Below are positions 62,635-64,000 of a DNA stretch of 64,000 nucleotides, one piece after another. Both the position numbers and the translations under genes were made by a program. The DNA is from Virgibacillus chiguensis (GTDB lineage Bacteria > Bacillota > Bacilli > Bacillales > Amphibacillaceae). Position 1 is the first letter of the stretch. The number at the start of each line of letters is the position of its first letter. The DNA is taken from assembly GCF_900129865.1 (NCBI RefSeq), contig NZ_FQXD01000017.1, positions 1 through 64,000 on the forward strand. Reading direction: 5' to 3'. A model generated the notes under the pieces. It was not told the DNA's origin. It did not search any database and worked only from the letters and a program-made list of their open reading frames with translations.

Positions 62635-63693
62635 ATGTTAACAAAGGAAGAAGTAATTCAACTGCTTAACTCTGTAAAAGATCCTTTTTTACATATATCG
62701 CTAGAAGAAACGGAAGGCGTAAAGGAAGTAAATATTAAAGAAGAAAAGAAACATGTAAGTGTAAAAGTCGCTATCGCAAAAACAAACACTGCTGAACAGA
62801 TGCAACTGCAACAAGAAATTGTTGGGATTTTGAAGAAAAACGGAGCGACAACGGTTGGTTTACGATTTGAACAATTACCAGATGATGTGATTAAGAAATA
62901 CCAACCTGCCGTTGAAAAGGAGCAAGAAGCTGCATTAATGGGTGGTAACAGCGGCACGAAATTTATCGCTGTTTCCAGTGGAAAAGGCGGTGTTGGTAAA
63001 TCGACGGTAACGGTTAATTTAGCGATGTCGCTCATGCGTTTAGGGAAAAAAGTAGGCATTATTGATGCCGATATTTATGGATTTAGTGTTCCTGATATGA
63101 TGGGCGTGGAGGAACGTCCAAAGGTTCGTGCTGAAAAAATTATTCCAGTGGAACGTTTTGGTGTAAAAGTTATTTCTATGGGATTTTTTGTAGAAGATAA
63201 TTCACCAATTATTTGGCGTGGGCCGATGCTTGGAAAAATGTTAAATAGCTTCTTTAAGGAAGTGGAGTGGGGAGATCTCGATTATTTATTGCTTGATTTA
63301 CCACCTGGAACGGGCGATATCGCAATGGACGTCCATGAATTACTCCCATCTTGTAAGGAAGTCGTCGTGACTACACCTCACCCTACAGCAGCATTTGTAG
63401 CCGCTCGTGCTGGCCAGATGGCGTTAAAAACGGAGCATGAAATTCTAGGTGTCATTGAGAATATGGCTTATTTTGAAAGTCAACTTACAGGCGAGAAAGA
63501 GTACGTGTTTGGACAAGGTGGTGGCAAGAAGTTGGCAGAAGTGTTAAAAACAAAAGTACTTGGCCAGTTGCCGTTGCAGCAGCCTTATGAAGAAGAGGAC
63601 GTATTTGCTCCATCTATTTATCAGCAAGATCATCCAATTGGACAAGCTTATCATAAGATCGCTGCCAAAATAGTGGCACAATTAGAAGCGTGA
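62635..63693 (+). CDS. salA: Mrp/SalA-type P-loop ATPase
   Basis: ATG 62635 after GGGATGGTGA gives 352 residues. An N-terminal DUF59/MIP18 domain (about 1-85) precedes the deviant Walker A S-S-G-K-G-G-V-G-K-S-T (about 112-122), and D-A-D-I-Y-G and L-D-L-P-P-G-T-G-D are typical Mrp motifs. The C-x-x-C of iron-sulphur carrier ApbC proteins is replaced by E-N-M-A-Y-F-E-S, as in SalA of B. subtilis, which regulates protease genes through scoC. TATACT stands in front. Genomic position after cwlD agrees. Confidence 0.92.
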   Translation: MLTKEEVIQLLNSVKDPFLHISLEETEGVKEVNIKEEKKHVSVKVAIAKTNTAEQMQLQQEIVGILKKNGATTVGLRFEQLPDDVIKKYQPAVEKEQEAALMGGNSGTKFIAVSSGKGGVGKSTVTVNLAMSLMRLGKKVGIIDADIYGFSVPDMMGVEERPKVRAEKIIPVERFGVKVISMGFFVEDNSPIIWRGPMLGKMLNSFFKEVEWGDLDYLLLDLPPGTGDIAMDVHELLPSCKEVVVTTPHPTAAFVAARAGQMALKTEHEILGVIENMAYFESQLTGEKEYVFGQGGGKKLAEVLKTKVLGQLPLQQPYEEEDVFAPSIYQQDHPIGQAYHKIAAKIVAQLEA

Positions 63694-63702
63694 CAATTAC
63701 AT

Positions 63703-63744
63703 GACGTCTCGGGAATAGCGTGAGTGCCCCTGAGACGTCTTTTT
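63703..63744 (+). terminator. Terminator after salA
   Basis: GACGTCTC pairs with GAGACGTC across a 21-base loop, followed by TTTTTG. Confidence 0.85.
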
Positions 63745-63764
63745 GCACTAATAAAGCTTTAAAG

Positions 63765-63850
63765 GCTGATAGTATAAGAAAAACGACAGCGTCTTTCAGC
63801 TAGAAAAATCTCACAAGAAGTCAAGTTTTTCTAATACGGTTTGCTATTCG
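63765..63850. repeat. Dispersed repeat family R1, copy 8
   Basis: GATAGTATAAGAAAAACGACAGCGTCTTTCAGC, then AGTCAAGTTTTTCTAATACGGTTTGCTATTCGAGTTG. The second half aligns with 60850-60898. Again it follows directly on a terminator. Confidence 0.6.
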
Positions 63851-64000
63851 AGTTGTATTGGGCCATAAAAGGGGATACGTAATAGAAAAGTCGCAGACAT
63901 CAAAACTTGGCTTTAAAGTTTACGCTTATACCTGTTATGACCGTGTGTCAAAGTTCGTGGTAGAAGCAGGATAGTGTTAGCCGTGTCAGCCACCACCATC

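Noticed and set aside
1-64000. CRISPR arrays, rRNA and tRNA genes, prophage
   Set aside because: No regularly spaced direct repeats, no rRNA or cloverleaf-like conserved sequence and no phage structural genes were found by reading both strands.

Overview
The window is a chromosomal segment of a low-GC Gram-positive bacterium of the family Bacillaceae. The evidence is AT-rich codon use, strong AGGAGG ribosome sites, Bacillus-type LexA and Fur boxes, a cre-like site and a parS-like site. The sporulation gene cwlD followed by salA at the right end matches the B. subtilis order near the origin. The dispersed intergenic repeats and gene set recall halotolerant genera such as Virgibacillus or Oceanobacillus; that placement is inference. 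No rRNA, tRNA or CRISPR array was seen.

Layout. 0.1-3.2 kb: an SOS-controlled WYL-like/YolD pair, then a type VII (LXG/WXG-like) toxin with a C-terminal deaminase fold and its immunity gene. 3.8-11.3 kb: an accessory zone of small genes and decaying remnants (VOC protein, methyltransferase, IS4-type transposase), with two lone enzymes (serine hydrolase, DUF2268 protease under a MerR-type promoter). It also holds a type I toxin-antitoxin locus and a ruined second copy of it. 11.4-14.9 kb: MerR regulator, C45 acyltransferase/hydrolase, DUF3267 zincin, lipoprotein. 14.9-16.4 kb: a repeat island with a decayed membrane-protein gene.

16.4-25.6 kb: a co-directional operon of a complete 2-oxoacid dehydrogenase (E1a, E1b, E2, E3), an EIIC-like membrane protein, phosphate butyryltransferase, butyrate kinase and a ketopantoate-reductase-family enzyme. 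It reads as a route from a 2-oxoacid to acyl-CoA, acyl phosphate and ATP. A LysR gene lies convergent to it. 28.7-33.8 kb: a Fur-controlled siderophore ABC importer and, divergently, a ferredoxin/flavodoxin-NADP reductase-like flavoprotein. 34.2-41.0 kb: an ABC importer annotated by family as iron/phosphonate type, but linked to a glycerophosphodiesterase, an inositol-monophosphatase-family enzyme and a LacI regulator, so an organophosphate substrate is likely.

44.8-51.8 kb is the most interesting region. A DeoR regulator and an iron-type alcohol dehydrogenase stand divergent to an NhaC-family transporter, a methylthioribose-kinase-like enzyme, an MtnA-like isomerase and a class II aldolase. 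Together they form a complete DHAP-shunt or 5-deoxyribose disposal route (sugar -> 1-phosphate -> ketose 1-phosphate -> DHAP + aldehyde -> alcohol). No genes of the classical methionine salvage branch are present here.

52.3-64 kb: an MDR-family reductase, a parS-like site, a MoxR ATPase/VWA pair, a membrane protein/RND-adaptor pair, a truncated YihY gene, three DUF948 stress-type proteins, then cwlD and salA. Eight or more copies of a short hairpin-bearing repeat are scattered between genes, mostly next to terminators or at gene boundaries.
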